Origin: an uncultured Lachnospiraceae bacterium
Lineage (GTDB): Bacteria; Bacillota; Clostridia; Lachnospirales; Lachnospiraceae
Reading direction: 5' to 3'
Assembly (NCBI GenBank): GCA_910586955.1
Contig: CAJUMM010000003.1
Coordinates: 20,957 to 84,956 of the forward strand
Length of the DNA stretch: 64,000 bases
A model generated the notes under the pieces. That model worked only from the letters and a program-made list of their open reading frames with translations, was not told the origin of the DNA and searched no databases. Below, in pieces: positions 25,278 through 34,117 of the stretch. A program made the position numbers and the translations under genes. Every line of letters starts with the position of its first letter. Position 1 is the first letter of the stretch.

Positions 25278-26564
25278 CTACTTTTCTTCCAGCAGTTTCT
25301 CTACGCTGACCAGCTTCACACAGAGCACAAAGAGATCTGCCGCCATCTGAAGCTCTTCCCTGGTGGGGAAGGAGGGCGCCAGGCGGATGTTGCTGTCTCT
25401 GGGATCCTTTCCGTAGGGATAAGTGGCTCCTGCTCCGGTGAGTATCACGCCGGCTTCTCTGCATTTTGCTACAATGGCTTTGGCACACCCCTCCAGGGAG
25501 TCGAAGGAAATAAAGTATCCGCCCTTGGGACGAATCCAGCTTCCGATCCCAAGCCCGCCAAGCCCCTGCTCCAGGGTATCCAGAACCGCCTCAAATTTGG
25601 GCCGCATAATGGCCGCATGCTTGCGCATATGGGCATGGATACCGTCAATATTTTTAAAGAACCGCACATGGCGCAGCTGGTTCACTTTGTCATGTCCGAT
25701 GGTCTGAATGGTCAGCTGCTTTTTGATATCCTTCAGGTTGTTAAAGGACGTGGCAATGCAGGCCACACCGGAACCGGGAAAACTAATCTTGGAAGTGGAA
25801 CAGAATTTATAAACCAAGTCCGGATTTCCTGCCTTCTCACACTCGTCCAGAATCTCCAGAAGGAAATCCTGATCGTCGTCATAGAGATGATGCACGCTGT
25901 AGGCATTGTCCCAGAAAATGCGGAAATCCTCCGCCGCCGGTTTCAAACGGGCAAAGCGGTGAACCGTCTCATCGGAGTAGGTGATGCCCTGGGGATTGGA
26001 GTATTTCGGTACGCACCAGATTCCCTTCACAGCCGGATCACTGCTCACCAGTTCTTCCACCATATCCATATCCGGTCCCTGAGGCGTCATGGGAACCGGA
26101 ATCATCTCAATCCCGAAGTATTCTGTAATGGCAAAATGGCGATCGTATCCGGGCACAGGACATAAGAATTTCACTTTATCCAGCCTGCACCAGGGGGTAT
26201 GCCCCATTATCCCGTGGGTCATGGCCCGGGCCACGGTATCGTACATGACATTCAGGCTGGAATTTCCGTAAATAATCATGTTATCGGGAGATACCTCGGA
26301 CATCTCTCCCAGAAGCTGCTTGGCCTCTTTCACACCGTCCAGGACTCCGTAATTCCTGCAGTCCACCCCTTCGGAATCTTTCAAATCCACGCCGCTGTGA
26401 AGAACATCCATCATTCCCATGGAAAGATCAAGCTGCTCCGCACTGGGCTTTCCCCGGGACATATCCAGATGCAGTCCCTTTGCCTTCGCCTCCTGGTACC
26501 TGGCATCCAGTTCTTCTTTCAGTTTCAAAAGTTCCTCTTTGCTCCATTGGCAATACGGTTTCAT
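25278..26564 (-). CDS. aspartate aminotransferase-like PLP enzyme (MocR-type Aminotran family)
   Basis: A 428-residue PLP enzyme. The N-terminal LDMSRGKPSAEQLDLS and overall order fit the Aminotran_MocR family (class Ic aspartate aminotransferases); the PLP lysine is K258 in STSKISFPGSG, and YGNSSLNVMYD and DNAYSVHHL are cofactor-binding segments. It probably interconverts aspartate and oxaloacetate. The start at 26564 follows GAGGAGG; the frame further upstream overlaps the HD-domain gene and is not coding. It follows that gene by 22 bp and may be cotranscribed with it. Confidence 0.9.
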   Translation of the reverse strand: MKPYCQWSKEELLKLKEELDARYQEAKAKGLHLDMSRGKPSAEQLDLSMGMMDVLHSGVDLKDSEGVDCRNYGVLDGVKEAKQLLGEMSEVSPDNMIIYGNSSLNVMYDTVARAMTHGIMGHTPWCRLDKVKFLCPVPGYDRHFAITEYFGIEMIPVPMTPQGPDMDMVEELVSSDPAVKGIWCVPKYSNPQGITYSDETVHRFARLKPAAEDFRIFWDNAYSVHHLYDDDQDFLLEILDECEKAGNPDLVYKFCSTSKISFPGSGVACIATSFNNLKDIKKQLTIQTIGHDKVNQLRHVRFFKNIDGIHAHMRKHAAIMRPKFEAVLDTLEQGLGGLGIGSWIRPKGGYFISFDSLEGCAKAIVAKCREAGVILTGAGATYPYGKDPRDSNIRLAPSFPTREELQMAADLFVLCVKLVSVEKLLEEK

Positions 26565-26586
26565 AATTTTCCTCCTCTTTCTGTTT

Positions 26587-27162
26587 TCATTCACCGAAAA
26601 CCTTCTGCACCAGGCTGTTGTATTCCTGCCAGGCGGGATATTCCCCAAATTCCTCCCGGAGAATTTCCGCCACTGCCCGGTACATCCAGGCGTGCATATT
26701 CTTATCCTTTTCGTTAAAGCGCTCCCAGACCTTATCCCCGAGAATACAAAGATCCCGGTGAATGGCCCGGATGTTGGACAGCTTGTCCGCCAAAGCCAGC
26801 ATTTTGGCATCTCTCCCCGCCTTGGTCTCAAGGAACGCCAGGGTTTCCTGTTTGCGCACCTTCCAGGTTAAAGACGCCGGAAGGTGCTTTCTCTTATCCT
26901 CGCTTTCATCCACCACCAGTTCTTTCACCCGGTAACCGAATCTGGCCAGCAGCTCCTCCTCCGTGGTCTCCGTATCCTCCAAAACATCGTGGAGTACCGC
27001 CGCAGCGATAACCTCCGGATCCTCCGTCATCCCCGCAACAATGGCAGCCGCCTCAATCGGATGCACAATATAGGGAATATTGCTTCCCTTCCTTGTGTCC
27101 CCCGCATGGGCCCTGGCTGCAAAAATAATCGCCTGGTCTACCAGTGTCAGTACCTTCTCCAT
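26587..27162 (-). CDS. HD-domain hydrolase, small (p)ppGpp hydrolase-like
   Basis: A 191-residue cytoplasmic protein with a complete HD metal site: H34 in PYIVHPIEAA, H58-D59 in LHDVLEDT, and a later Asp in LADKLSNIRAI. This is the hydrolase half of RelA/SpoT alone, as in MESH1/SAH enzymes, so it may degrade (p)ppGpp or a related nucleotide. No synthetase domain is present. AAAGGAG precedes the ATG. Confidence 0.82.
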   Translation of the reverse strand: MEKVLTLVDQAIIFAARAHAGDTRKGSNIPYIVHPIEAAAIVAGMTEDPEVIAAAVLHDVLEDTETTEEELLARFGYRVKELVVDESEDKRKHLPASLTWKVRKQETLAFLETKAGRDAKMLALADKLSNIRAIHRDLCILGDKVWERFNEKDKNMHAWMYRAVAEILREEFGEYPAWQEYNSLVQKVFGE

Positions 27163-27197
27163 CTACGCTCCTTTTCTTTCTGATTTGCTGTAACCCC

Positions 27198-28487
27198 TCA
27201 GCCGTACACCCGCAGGATAGCCGAAACTTCCTTAATCATGGACATCTCCCGCAGCACCAGAAGGGAATCTTTGAAATGGCGCTCCAATACATGATCCGTG
27301 ATTACCACAAGCTCTGCCAGCTCCCCGCATTTGTTCTTCTGAATTACCTGGGCGATGCTTACATTGTTATTCCCGAATACCGAGGCGATTCCCGCCAGCA
27401 CCCCCGGGCGGTCCTCCACCTGCAGACGCAGGAAATACCGGCTGTTGGTCTCCTCCACCGGCTTGACACGCAGATTCTTATAACAGGTACAGTGGATCCT
27501 TCCCGTACTGCCTGTCCGGATGTTTCTCGCTATCTCAAAGATATCTCCGGCCACGGCGCTTCCCGTAGGAAATCTTCCTGCTCCTCTCCCCATAAACATA
27601 GCGTCGTCCACAGCGTCCCCATGGACAAAGACTGCATTGAACACATCCTGGACGGATGCCAGAGGATGGTCTTTGGGAAGCAGCATAGGATAAACCCCAG
27701 CCTCAATGCCGTCTCCGGAATTCTTTGCCACCCCCAGCAGCTTGATTACCATATTCAGCTCGGCCGCATAGGCGATATCCGCCGCCGTAATCTTTGTAAT
27801 TCCCTCCACATACACGTCATCAAAAGTCACCCTGGAATTGAAGGCGATGGAGGCCATAATCGCCACCTTCCGGCCTGCGTCATATCCTTCAATGTCCGCC
27901 GTGGGATCCGCCTCCGCATACCCCAGCTCCGATGCTCTGGCAAGGGCCTGGGAAAATTCCATCCCCTCCGCCGTCATGCGGGTGAGGATATAGTTGGTGG
28001 TCCCGTTTACAATCCCCATGACCTCGGTAATGTGATTGGCCGCCAGGCACTGCTTCAGGGGCCGAATAATGGGAATCCCCCCGGCCACGGCGGCTTCAAA
28101 CATCAGATCGCAGCCGTACTCCTCCGCCGTATCCAGAAGCTCCCTGCCGTGCTCTGCCAGCAGATCTTTGTTGGCAGTCACCACATGCTTGCCTGCGCGC
28201 AGGGCTTCCAGAATATAGGTCCTGGCAGGCTCGATTCCTCCCATCAGCTCAATTACAATCCGGATCTCCCGGTCTTCCCGGATCTCCTCCCAGCTGTCCG
28301 TAAAGAGAGCGGAATCCATCCCCTCTCTCTTCTTCTTCGTATCCCGCACCAGGATCTTGCTAATCTCTACCGACGCCCCCAGCTTCTTGGGCATCTCTTC
28401 TTTCTGCCACTGAAGAATCTGATAGACGCCGCCGCCCACAGTCCCGGCTCCTAAAAGGGCTGCTTTTATAATTGGAATTTCACTCAT
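27198..28487 (-). CDS. hom: homoserine dehydrogenase with C-terminal ACT domain
   Basis: A 429-residue NAD(P)-dependent enzyme making homoserine from aspartate semialdehyde for threonine and methionine synthesis. Visible: nucleotide loop GAGTVGGG (13-20), VVTANKDLLAEHG, the catalytic-domain sequence GGIPIIRPLKQCLAANHI, and GYDAGRKVAIMAS. The ACT domain from about 350 (FLRLQVEDRPGVLAGIASVFG) probably binds threonine for feedback control. The ATG at 28487 follows AGGAG; a longer frame to 28547 has no such site. No T-box is visible in the 70-bp upstream gap. Confidence 0.95.
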   Translation of the reverse strand: MSEIPIIKAALLGAGTVGGGVYQILQWQKEEMPKKLGASVEISKILVRDTKKKREGMDSALFTDSWEEIREDREIRIVIELMGGIEPARTYILEALRAGKHVVTANKDLLAEHGRELLDTAEEYGCDLMFEAAVAGGIPIIRPLKQCLAANHITEVMGIVNGTTNYILTRMTAEGMEFSQALARASELGYAEADPTADIEGYDAGRKVAIMASIAFNSRVTFDDVYVEGITKITAADIAYAAELNMVIKLLGVAKNSGDGIEAGVYPMLLPKDHPLASVQDVFNAVFVHGDAVDDAMFMGRGAGRFPTGSAVAGDIFEIARNIRTGSTGRIHCTCYKNLRVKPVEETNSRYFLRLQVEDRPGVLAGIASVFGNNNVSIAQVIQKNKCGELAELVVITDHVLERHFKDSLLVLREMSMIKEVSAILRVYG

Positions 28488-28617
28488 TTCTTCTTCTCCT
28501 GCCTGCATAGCACTTCTCACACAGATCAAACGGATGCTCTCCGGCATCCCTTAACAAACAACATACAAATCTAGTGTACTATGATTTTACAGGCATGTCA
28601 AAAGAAGTTTTCTTCCG

Positions 28618-29388
28618 TTACTGAAATTCTGTCATATACCTGCGGAAATGCAGGGGAAGCAGGCTCCTCTGGCACCGGGGATTCCTGCGCTCCTCTATGG
28701 CAATGGTCCCGCAGAAGCTCTTCCAGAGGCGGCAGAACTCCTCCTCCCTGGGCGAACGGCGCTCCAGATAGGAGGCGTCCAGATCCCCGGCTTCCGCCAG
28801 CACCCAGGGCTTTCCTGTCCGGTGCAGGGCAAGCTGCTGCCGCCCCACATCGTGAATCACCCAGTTCTCCTGCCGGTAGCGATCCGCAAAATGGGGGGCC
28901 AGAAGAGGCAAAGCCGCACAGTCCGGTTCAATCCGTCCATACAGAACACCGTTCTCCAGTTCCTCAAAGCGCAGAAACCCCATGAGCTGATGGGCCTCAT
29001 GCCAGGCCTTCATGCGGAGCTTCATCACCAGGGAAACATTCTCATTCTGAAGACAGTTCACCGCCTCCCGTCCGTCAATGAGATGAAGTCCCAGCACAAT
29101 CATCCGGTAGATGGCATCCGCCCTCCTTGAGTCCCGGCAGGCTGCCGCATAACAGACGGCTTCCTCCCCCTCTTCCCCCATACGCTTTCTCACAGTGCGC
29201 AGTACTTTCTCCGCCTTTTCCAGATCCGTTTTTACCTGGCGGTATGCGCAGAAAAGCTCCAGGTTAGCCTCCGCCGCCGTCTCCAGTCTTACGGCTCCAT
29301 GGCCCAGGCGGCTGTCCCAGGCCTCATATACCCCGGTCAGAATCCCGTCCAGGCTGTCCTCACATTGAAACACCGTAATGATATCCAT
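28618..29388 (-). CDS. putative DNA repair protein, TIGR03915/DUF4130 family
   Basis: A 256-residue cytoplasmic protein of the TIGR03915 (DUF4130) family: start MDIITVFQCEDSLDGILTGVY, middle FLRFEELENGVLYGRIEPD, and HFADRYRQENWVIHDVGR. The fold is related to uracil-DNA-glycosylase-associated proteins but the biochemical activity is unknown. The ATG at 29388 follows GGGGAG. It lies 16 bp after the radical SAM gene, its constant genomic partner, and shares that gene's promoter with LexA-like boxes, supporting a DNA-damage role. Confidence 0.87.
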   Translation of the reverse strand: MDIITVFQCEDSLDGILTGVYEAWDSRLGHGAVRLETAAEANLELFCAYRQVKTDLEKAEKVLRTVRKRMGEEGEEAVCYAAACRDSRRADAIYRMIVLGLHLIDGREAVNCLQNENVSLVMKLRMKAWHEAHQLMGFLRFEELENGVLYGRIEPDCAALPLLAPHFADRYRQENWVIHDVGRQQLALHRTGKPWVLAEAGDLDASYLERRSPREEEFCRLWKSFCGTIAIEERRNPRCQRSLLPLHFRRYMTEFQ

Positions 29389-29404
29389 TCGTTTCTCCCC
29401 TCTC

Positions 29405-30745
29405 TCAGGCCGGCCTCTGCCCCTGTCCTTCCCCCAAAGGCAGCTGCATATCGTCAAAAAGAGACAGCTGGCGGTAGGTTACATCCTGCCCCAATCCCAG
29501 GGGAAGACGTTCCTTTACATTCAAAAGATTCCGGGTGATGTAGTCTTCCTCCAGGCGGATGGGATACATGGTCTTTCCCCCGCAGGTAATGAAATAAAGG
29601 GCCCGCTTCAGTACCACTCCCATGCGCTTCAGATCCGGGAAATCCAGGCTTCCCATCCGCCGTGCCCTTATAATCCGCTGGGCGGACCGCACGCCCAGGC
29701 CGGGAACCCGTAGAAGCATCCGGTACTCCGCCCGGTTGATCTCCACCGGGAACTGCTCCAGGTGCCGGAGTGCCCAGTCGCACTTGGGATCCAGAAGAAC
29801 ATTGAAGTTGGGCCTGTCCTCGGAGAGCAGTTCTTCCCCCTCAAAGCCGTAAAAGCGCATAAGCCAGTCCGCCTGATAAAGCCTATGTTCCCGCAGAAGA
29901 GGCGGACCTCCGGGAAGGGCCGGAAGCAGGCTGTCCTCATTGACCCGCACAAAGGCAGAATAAAAGACCCGCTTTAACTGGAATTTCCGGTAAAGGGCCT
30001 GGGCCACGGACACAATCTGGAAATCATTTTCCGGAGTAGCCCCGATAATCATCTGGGTAGACTGGCCCGCAGGGACAAATTTGGGAGCATGGCGGTACAG
30101 AGCCACTTCCCCCCGGTTCTCCTCCATGCGGTTCTGTACCTGCCGCATGGGCGTTAAGATCCTGGTCCGGGATTTATTGGGAGCCAGAAGCTTAAGCCCC
30201 TCCGCCGTAGGCAGCTCCAGGTTTACGCTCATGCGGTCAGCCAGGAAGCCTGTCTTCTCAATCAGCCTCCCGTCCGCACCGGGAATGGCTTTCACATGGA
30301 TATAGCCCCCGAAATGGTACTCCGTCCGCAGCTTATACAGGGTCTGGTACAAAAGCTCCATGGTGTAATTGGGATTTTTGAGAATCCCGGAACTTAAGAA
30401 AAGCCCTTCGATATAATTCCTCCGGTAAAAACCCATGACCAGATCACAGACTTCTCCCGGGGTGAAGGTGGCCCTGGGAACGTCGTTGGACGCCCGGTTC
30501 AGGCAGTACCGGCAGTTGTAGATACACTCGTTGGTAAAGAGGATTTTCAAAAGAGAGATACAGCGCCCGTCTGCAGAAAAGCTGTGGCAGATTCCGGGAG
30601 AGATGGCATTGCCCATGCCCCTGCCGTTGTTGCCCCGGTCTACTCCGCTGGAGGTGCAGGCCACGTCATATTTGGCCGCATCCGAGAGAATATTCAGTTT
30701 TTCCATAAGGGAAAGGGACTCTGGTATCCAAACCTGCTGCATCAT
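29405..30745 (-). CDS. putative DNA modification/repair radical SAM protein, TIGR03916 family
   Basis: A 446-residue radical SAM protein. The cluster-binding Cx3Cx2C is C74-C78-C81 (CIYNCRYC); further cysteines at 30, 53 and 62 lie before it. SAM-domain segments FLSSGILKNPNYTMELL and RMSVNLELP are present, and a C-terminal helix-hairpin-helix (LLRVPGLGVRSAQRII) suggests DNA binding. The family is uncharacterised but is always found with DUF4130. The start MM at 30745 follows AGGAG. Transcription begins from a strong promoter whose start region carries two LexA-like boxes. Confidence 0.88.
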   Translation of the reverse strand: MMQQVWIPESLSLMEKLNILSDAAKYDVACTSSGVDRGNNGRGMGNAISPGICHSFSADGRCISLLKILFTNECIYNCRYCLNRASNDVPRATFTPGEVCDLVMGFYRRNYIEGLFLSSGILKNPNYTMELLYQTLYKLRTEYHFGGYIHVKAIPGADGRLIEKTGFLADRMSVNLELPTAEGLKLLAPNKSRTRILTPMRQVQNRMEENRGEVALYRHAPKFVPAGQSTQMIIGATPENDFQIVSVAQALYRKFQLKRVFYSAFVRVNEDSLLPALPGGPPLLREHRLYQADWLMRFYGFEGEELLSEDRPNFNVLLDPKCDWALRHLEQFPVEINRAEYRMLLRVPGLGVRSAQRIIRARRMGSLDFPDLKRMGVVLKRALYFITCGGKTMYPIRLEEDYITRNLLNVKERLPLGLGQDVTYRQLSLFDDMQLPLGEGQGQRPA

Positions 30746-30763
30746 TCTGCTCCTGTATTTTTC

Positions 30764-30790
30764 CGAATATTAGTTCGGAACATTTGTTTG
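30764..30790. promoter_or_regulatory. two adjacent LexA-like (SOS) boxes
   Basis: GAACATTTGTTT (30778-30789) fits the clostridial SOS box GAACN4GTTT exactly. Just next to it CGAATATTAGTTCG (30764-30777) differs from CGAAC-N4-GTTCG at one base of one half-site, and lies within a perfect TTCCGAA-N6-TTCGGAA palindrome (30761-30780). Both are immediately downstream of the -10 of the radical SAM promoter, where repressor binding would block transcription. Confidence 0.7.
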
Positions 30791-30794
30791 TTTT

Positions 30795-30823
30795 ATTGTA
30801 GCACGGAAAAGAAGGATTTGCAA
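30795..30823 (-). promoter_or_regulatory. sigma-A promoter of the radical SAM/DUF4130 operon
   Basis: -35 TTGCAA (30818-30823), spacer exactly 17 bp, -10 TACAAT (30795-30800), 50 bp before the start codon. Confidence 0.75.
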
Positions 30824-30861
30824 GGGATTTTTCAGGCAGTTTTATTTCTGGAAAAGCCGGC

Positions 30862-30908
30862 AAAAAAAACAGCGGAAGCCGCCAAGATCCCAAGGCGTTC
30901 CCCGCTGT
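30862..30908 (-). terminator. terminator of the uracil permease gene
   Basis: ACAGCGG (plus 30869-30875) pairs with CCGCTGT (30902-30908), with an inner GGCG/CGCC stem; eight T follow on the minus strand (30862-30869). Confidence 0.85.
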
Positions 30909-30935
30909 CTCTTTTCTGTCGGATTTTATTTGTCC

Positions 30936-32201
30936 CTACTCCGCAATATCGTCCTGGCCTACCGGCAGCACGGCCGCCAGAATCATACCCACAACCGCCG
31001 CCAGCGCAAGGCCGGAGATAGTCACGGTTCCCGCTACCGGAATGCTGTCGCAGCCGATGCCCAGAACAAAGATCAGGGCAGCAATCATCAGATTCCGGCT
31101 GTTGCCGAAGTTCAGACGGGAATTGATGAGAATCCGCACGCCTACGGAGGAAATCATACCGTAGAGGACAATGCTGATGCCTCCTGTCACAGGGCCGGGA
31201 ATGCTGGTAATAATGCCGCCTACCTTTCCGAACAATCCCAGGATAATGGCAAACACCGCCGCAATCCGGATTACCGACGGATCATAATTCTTCGTTACCG
31301 CCAGAACCCCTGTATTTTCCCCGTAGGTGGTATTGGCCGGGCCGCCCAAAAGACCAGCCACGGCAGTGGCCACGCCGTCGCCTAAGATGGTGCGGTGAAT
31401 ACCCGGGTCTACCATAAAGTTCTTGCCCACCACGGCACTGTTGGTGGTAATATCCCCCACATGCTCAATCAGCGTTACCAGAGCAATGGGCGCAATGGCC
31501 AGGATGGCATCCGCCTGGAAGGTGGGAAGACAGAGTACCTGATCCAGTATATTTTTATCCAGGAAGGAAAGGGCGTGAGCCTCCCTCATGGGAGTCATAT
31601 CAATAAAGCCCATGGGAATGCACACCAGATATCCCACAATAATGGCAAAGAGAATGGGCATGAGATTGTAAATTCCCTTGGCAAACACGGAAATGCAGAT
31701 AACCGTAGCCAGGACCATTACCGTTACCAGCACGGCCTTGAGGCTGAACTCCCCATTCCAGTAGAAGGCAGAGCTGATGGCAGAGCCGGAAAGGCGCAGT
31801 CCGATGACAATAATAATGGGGCCTGTCACAATGGGCGGCAGAAGCTTATTCACCTTCTCATAGCCCACCAGCTTAATAAGCCCCGCGAAGACCGCATAGA
31901 CAAGGCCGGCGATAATCAAAGCCCCCTTGACTGCCGCCAGCCGCCCGAGGTAATCGGGATCTCCCATGCGGGCATCCCCGATAATGGCACAGATTCCCCC
32001 GATAAAGGCAAAACTGGAGCCTAAAAAAACAGGTACCTTCCTCTTTGTAATCCAGTGGAATAAAAGAGTTCCGACACCTGCACAGAAAAGTGTGATCGAA
32101 GTATTTAAGCCCGTAAGCGCCGGTACCAGTACCGTAGCTCCAAACATGGCCAGCACATGCTGTATACCCAATATGAGTTTTTGACTTCTGGTTTTTTCCA
32201 T
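30936..32201 (-). CDS. uraA: uracil/xanthine permease (NCS2 family)
   Basis: A 421-residue integral membrane transporter with about 12-14 helices. NCS2 markers: QHVLAMFGATVLVPALTG near the start, PPIVTGPIIIVIGL, and the substrate-region sequence GGPANTTYGENTGVLAVTKNYDP, closest to uracil permeases (UraA/PyrP). The ATG at 32201 is chosen over 32249 because GGGAGG lies upstream and the extra residues are not conserved. It has its own promoter and terminator; I see no clear PyrR site in the short leader. Confidence 0.9.
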   Translation of the reverse strand: MEKTRSQKLILGIQHVLAMFGATVLVPALTGLNTSITLFCAGVGTLLFHWITKRKVPVFLGSSFAFIGGICAIIGDARMGDPDYLGRLAAVKGALIIAGLVYAVFAGLIKLVGYEKVNKLLPPIVTGPIIIVIGLRLSGSAISSAFYWNGEFSLKAVLVTVMVLATVICISVFAKGIYNLMPILFAIIVGYLVCIPMGFIDMTPMREAHALSFLDKNILDQVLCLPTFQADAILAIAPIALVTLIEHVGDITTNSAVVGKNFMVDPGIHRTILGDGVATAVAGLLGGPANTTYGENTGVLAVTKNYDPSVIRIAAVFAIILGLFGKVGGIITSIPGPVTGGISIVLYGMISSVGVRILINSRLNFGNSRNLMIAALIFVLGIGCDSIPVAGTVTISGLALAAVVGMILAAVLPVGQDDIAE

Positions 32202-32240
32202 AGCAACACATTCCTCCCTGGTGAAAATTTTTTCTTTTCT

Positions 32241-32269
32241 ACTATACAATACTCCCTGCCGTTTTTCAA
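32241..32269 (-). promoter_or_regulatory. uracil permease promoter
   Basis: -35 TTGAAA (32264-32269), 17-bp spacer, -10 TATAGT (32241-32246). The -35 touches the right edge of the upstream terminator. Confidence 0.7.
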
Positions 32270-32302
32270 TAAAAATCGGGAGAAAAATCTCCCGATTTTT
32301 AT
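32269..32302. terminator. long perfect terminator hairpin after the lipoprotein gene
   Basis: 15-bp perfect arms, ATAAAAATCGGGAGA and its complement around an AAAA/TTTT loop, with A/T ends able to work in both directions. It ends transcription of the DUF4352-like lipoprotein gene. Confidence 0.88.
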
Positions 32303-32340
32303 CAAACCCATATTTCTGCCTTTGGCGGGCAGAAGACTTG

Positions 32341-34086
32341 TCAGTTTAAAGGATAATATACCTTCCGGCTTCCCAGGGAAACAGCTATGTAAAGAGGTTC
32401 CCCGCTCTGGGCCACTTCATCTGGAATCTCGAAAATCAGTTCCCCTTCTTTGGACTCCCCCGGCTCCAGGGAGGTGCTGTTCAGGCACTTGTCGTAGGTG
32501 ACGGCATTTACACAGTCATAAAAGTTCTCCCGGGCCTCATCCGCCACCTGGACAATGGGATCCTCCCCAACATAGTAAACCATAGGCAGGAAGGTATCTC
32601 CCTCCATCCCCCGGTTGGCAATGGTAAATTTGCCCCGGACGAACTGGCAGCCGTCACTTGCGGTATAAATATACATTCCGCCCTCAAATTCCTTTACAAT
32701 CTCTGCGGAATGGTAGGTAATTTCCCAGCCCGCCAGATTTACCGGTTCTCCGGCAGCAGCCTCACTCTTTCCTGACAGATGATCCACCAGGGACGTGTAG
32801 GCTTCCGGCTCATTGATGTGATGGTACATGTACAGCAGGATATCCGCCCCGGTCATTTCCGAATACCGGGCCGCATCATCGTCGTAGCTGGTGAAAATAG
32901 ATTCCGGCGGCGTCTCCAGCACATTGCCCAGGTGCCGCAGGAATACGCCCGTCCCGGCCTCATATAAGTCCACAGAGGTACTGGAGTTAATCTGCTGGAT
33001 CTGGGTCTCGCTTCCTCCGTAGGTCTGGTAAAACTCCCCGGCCTCGTAATTGGCAGTCAGAACCAGATAGTAGTCCGCCTCCGCCAAAGAGGCAGGATAC
33101 TCCTCCCCGGAAAGCTCCAGCATAAAATCTCCCATAATCCGCAGAGCCGTAGGAGAACCCTCCAATTCTTCCGTCTGGAGATTCCGGTAAAGGCCGATTA
33201 CTTTCTTTCCTTCTATATCAATGGTTTCCGGCAGCCCTTCTCCGGGTTCCTGAAGCGCAAGCTCCTCTGCCACCGTCACCGCCAGTTCAGACTGATAGAA
33301 ATCTTCCTGGGTCAGCTCCGAGGTTCTTTGGAAGGAATCCTCACCGTGTTTTCCTTCCACTACAGGAAGAAGGACATCTTTGATATAGGTGATATAGGCA
33401 AGGCCCTCCTCCAAGGACGGTTCCTCAATCTGATAGGGCGCCAGGCTGGAATGGAAATACGTGTCTCTCCACTCATCCAGGCTCCACTCATCAAAATAGC
33501 CGCCCTCCAGCAAGGCATCCCCCACCGTTATGAGCTTTCCGGGATTTTCCTGAATCCAGTCCTCCACTGCATCCTCAATCCTGGTCCCCAGGGTGCTGTC
33601 CTCTGGCGCACCTGCCAGAAGATTTACCAGCGTCTCTCCCTCCAGGCTGCCGGCCGCCCCGAACATGGGCATCAGGCAGTCGTAGGGATAAAAGGCCTCC
33701 TCCATGGAAGTCCAGAACCCCTCATTGTCCGTGTTCACCTTGGCAAAATAGGCCTCCGCACAGGAAGCGCTCACCGGATAGTCAAAGGCAAAGAAATCAT
33801 CCTTCCAGACGCTTCCCTCCTGTGTGTTCAAATAGTTCTGGTACTCCGCCCCGCACAGAAGGGCAACGGCCTGGAACTGCTGGCTTAAGGAAGCGTCTCC
33901 TGCTTCCGCCTCCGCCTTCAAAGCCTCCAGATCAAGCTCCTCCCCATGCTCCTTCATATAGGCTTCCATGCTGTCCGCTTTTCCCGCCGCCTTAAAACGG
34001 CGCTCTGCCTCCGTGCCTCCTCCGCCTTTGCAGGCTGCCAGAAATACCAGCATAAGACAAGCTGCTCCTGCCAAAATCCGTTTCAC
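32341..34086 (-). CDS. large lipoprotein with C-terminal DUF4352-like domain
   Basis: A 581-residue lipoprotein (lipobox LAAC, Cys19). Residues 25-440 are mostly helical and acidic with no family I recognise. The last 130 residues (from about WEITYHSAEIV) form a beta-rich domain like DUF4352/telokin-like lipoprotein modules (FTIANRGMEGDTFLPMVYYV, LEPGESKEGELIFEIPDEV). It faces outside, attached to the membrane. It stands between mrp and the uracil permease gene with its own terminator; no function is implied by neighbours. Confidence 0.75.
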   Translation of the reverse strand: MKRILAGAACLMLVFLAACKGGGGTEAERRFKAAGKADSMEAYMKEHGEELDLEALKAEAEAGDASLSQQFQAVALLCGAEYQNYLNTQEGSVWKDDFFAFDYPVSASCAEAYFAKVNTDNEGFWTSMEEAFYPYDCLMPMFGAAGSLEGETLVNLLAGAPEDSTLGTRIEDAVEDWIQENPGKLITVGDALLEGGYFDEWSLDEWRDTYFHSSLAPYQIEEPSLEEGLAYITYIKDVLLPVVEGKHGEDSFQRTSELTQEDFYQSELAVTVAEELALQEPGEGLPETIDIEGKKVIGLYRNLQTEELEGSPTALRIMGDFMLELSGEEYPASLAEADYYLVLTANYEAGEFYQTYGGSETQIQQINSSTSVDLYEAGTGVFLRHLGNVLETPPESIFTSYDDDAARYSEMTGADILLYMYHHINEPEAYTSLVDHLSGKSEAAAGEPVNLAGWEITYHSAEIVKEFEGGMYIYTASDGCQFVRGKFTIANRGMEGDTFLPMVYYVGEDPIVQVADEARENFYDCVNAVTYDKCLNSTSLEPGESKEGELIFEIPDEVAQSGEPLYIAVSLGSRKVYYPLN

Positions 34087-34117
34087 TTTTGTCTTCCCCC
34101 TTTTTAAGATTTTTTCT

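Noticed and set aside
30761..30780. TTCCGAA-N6-TTCGGAA as a simple terminator
   Set aside because: It lies downstream of a strong -10 at the transcription start, has no T-run in the sense direction, and fits LexA half-sites better.
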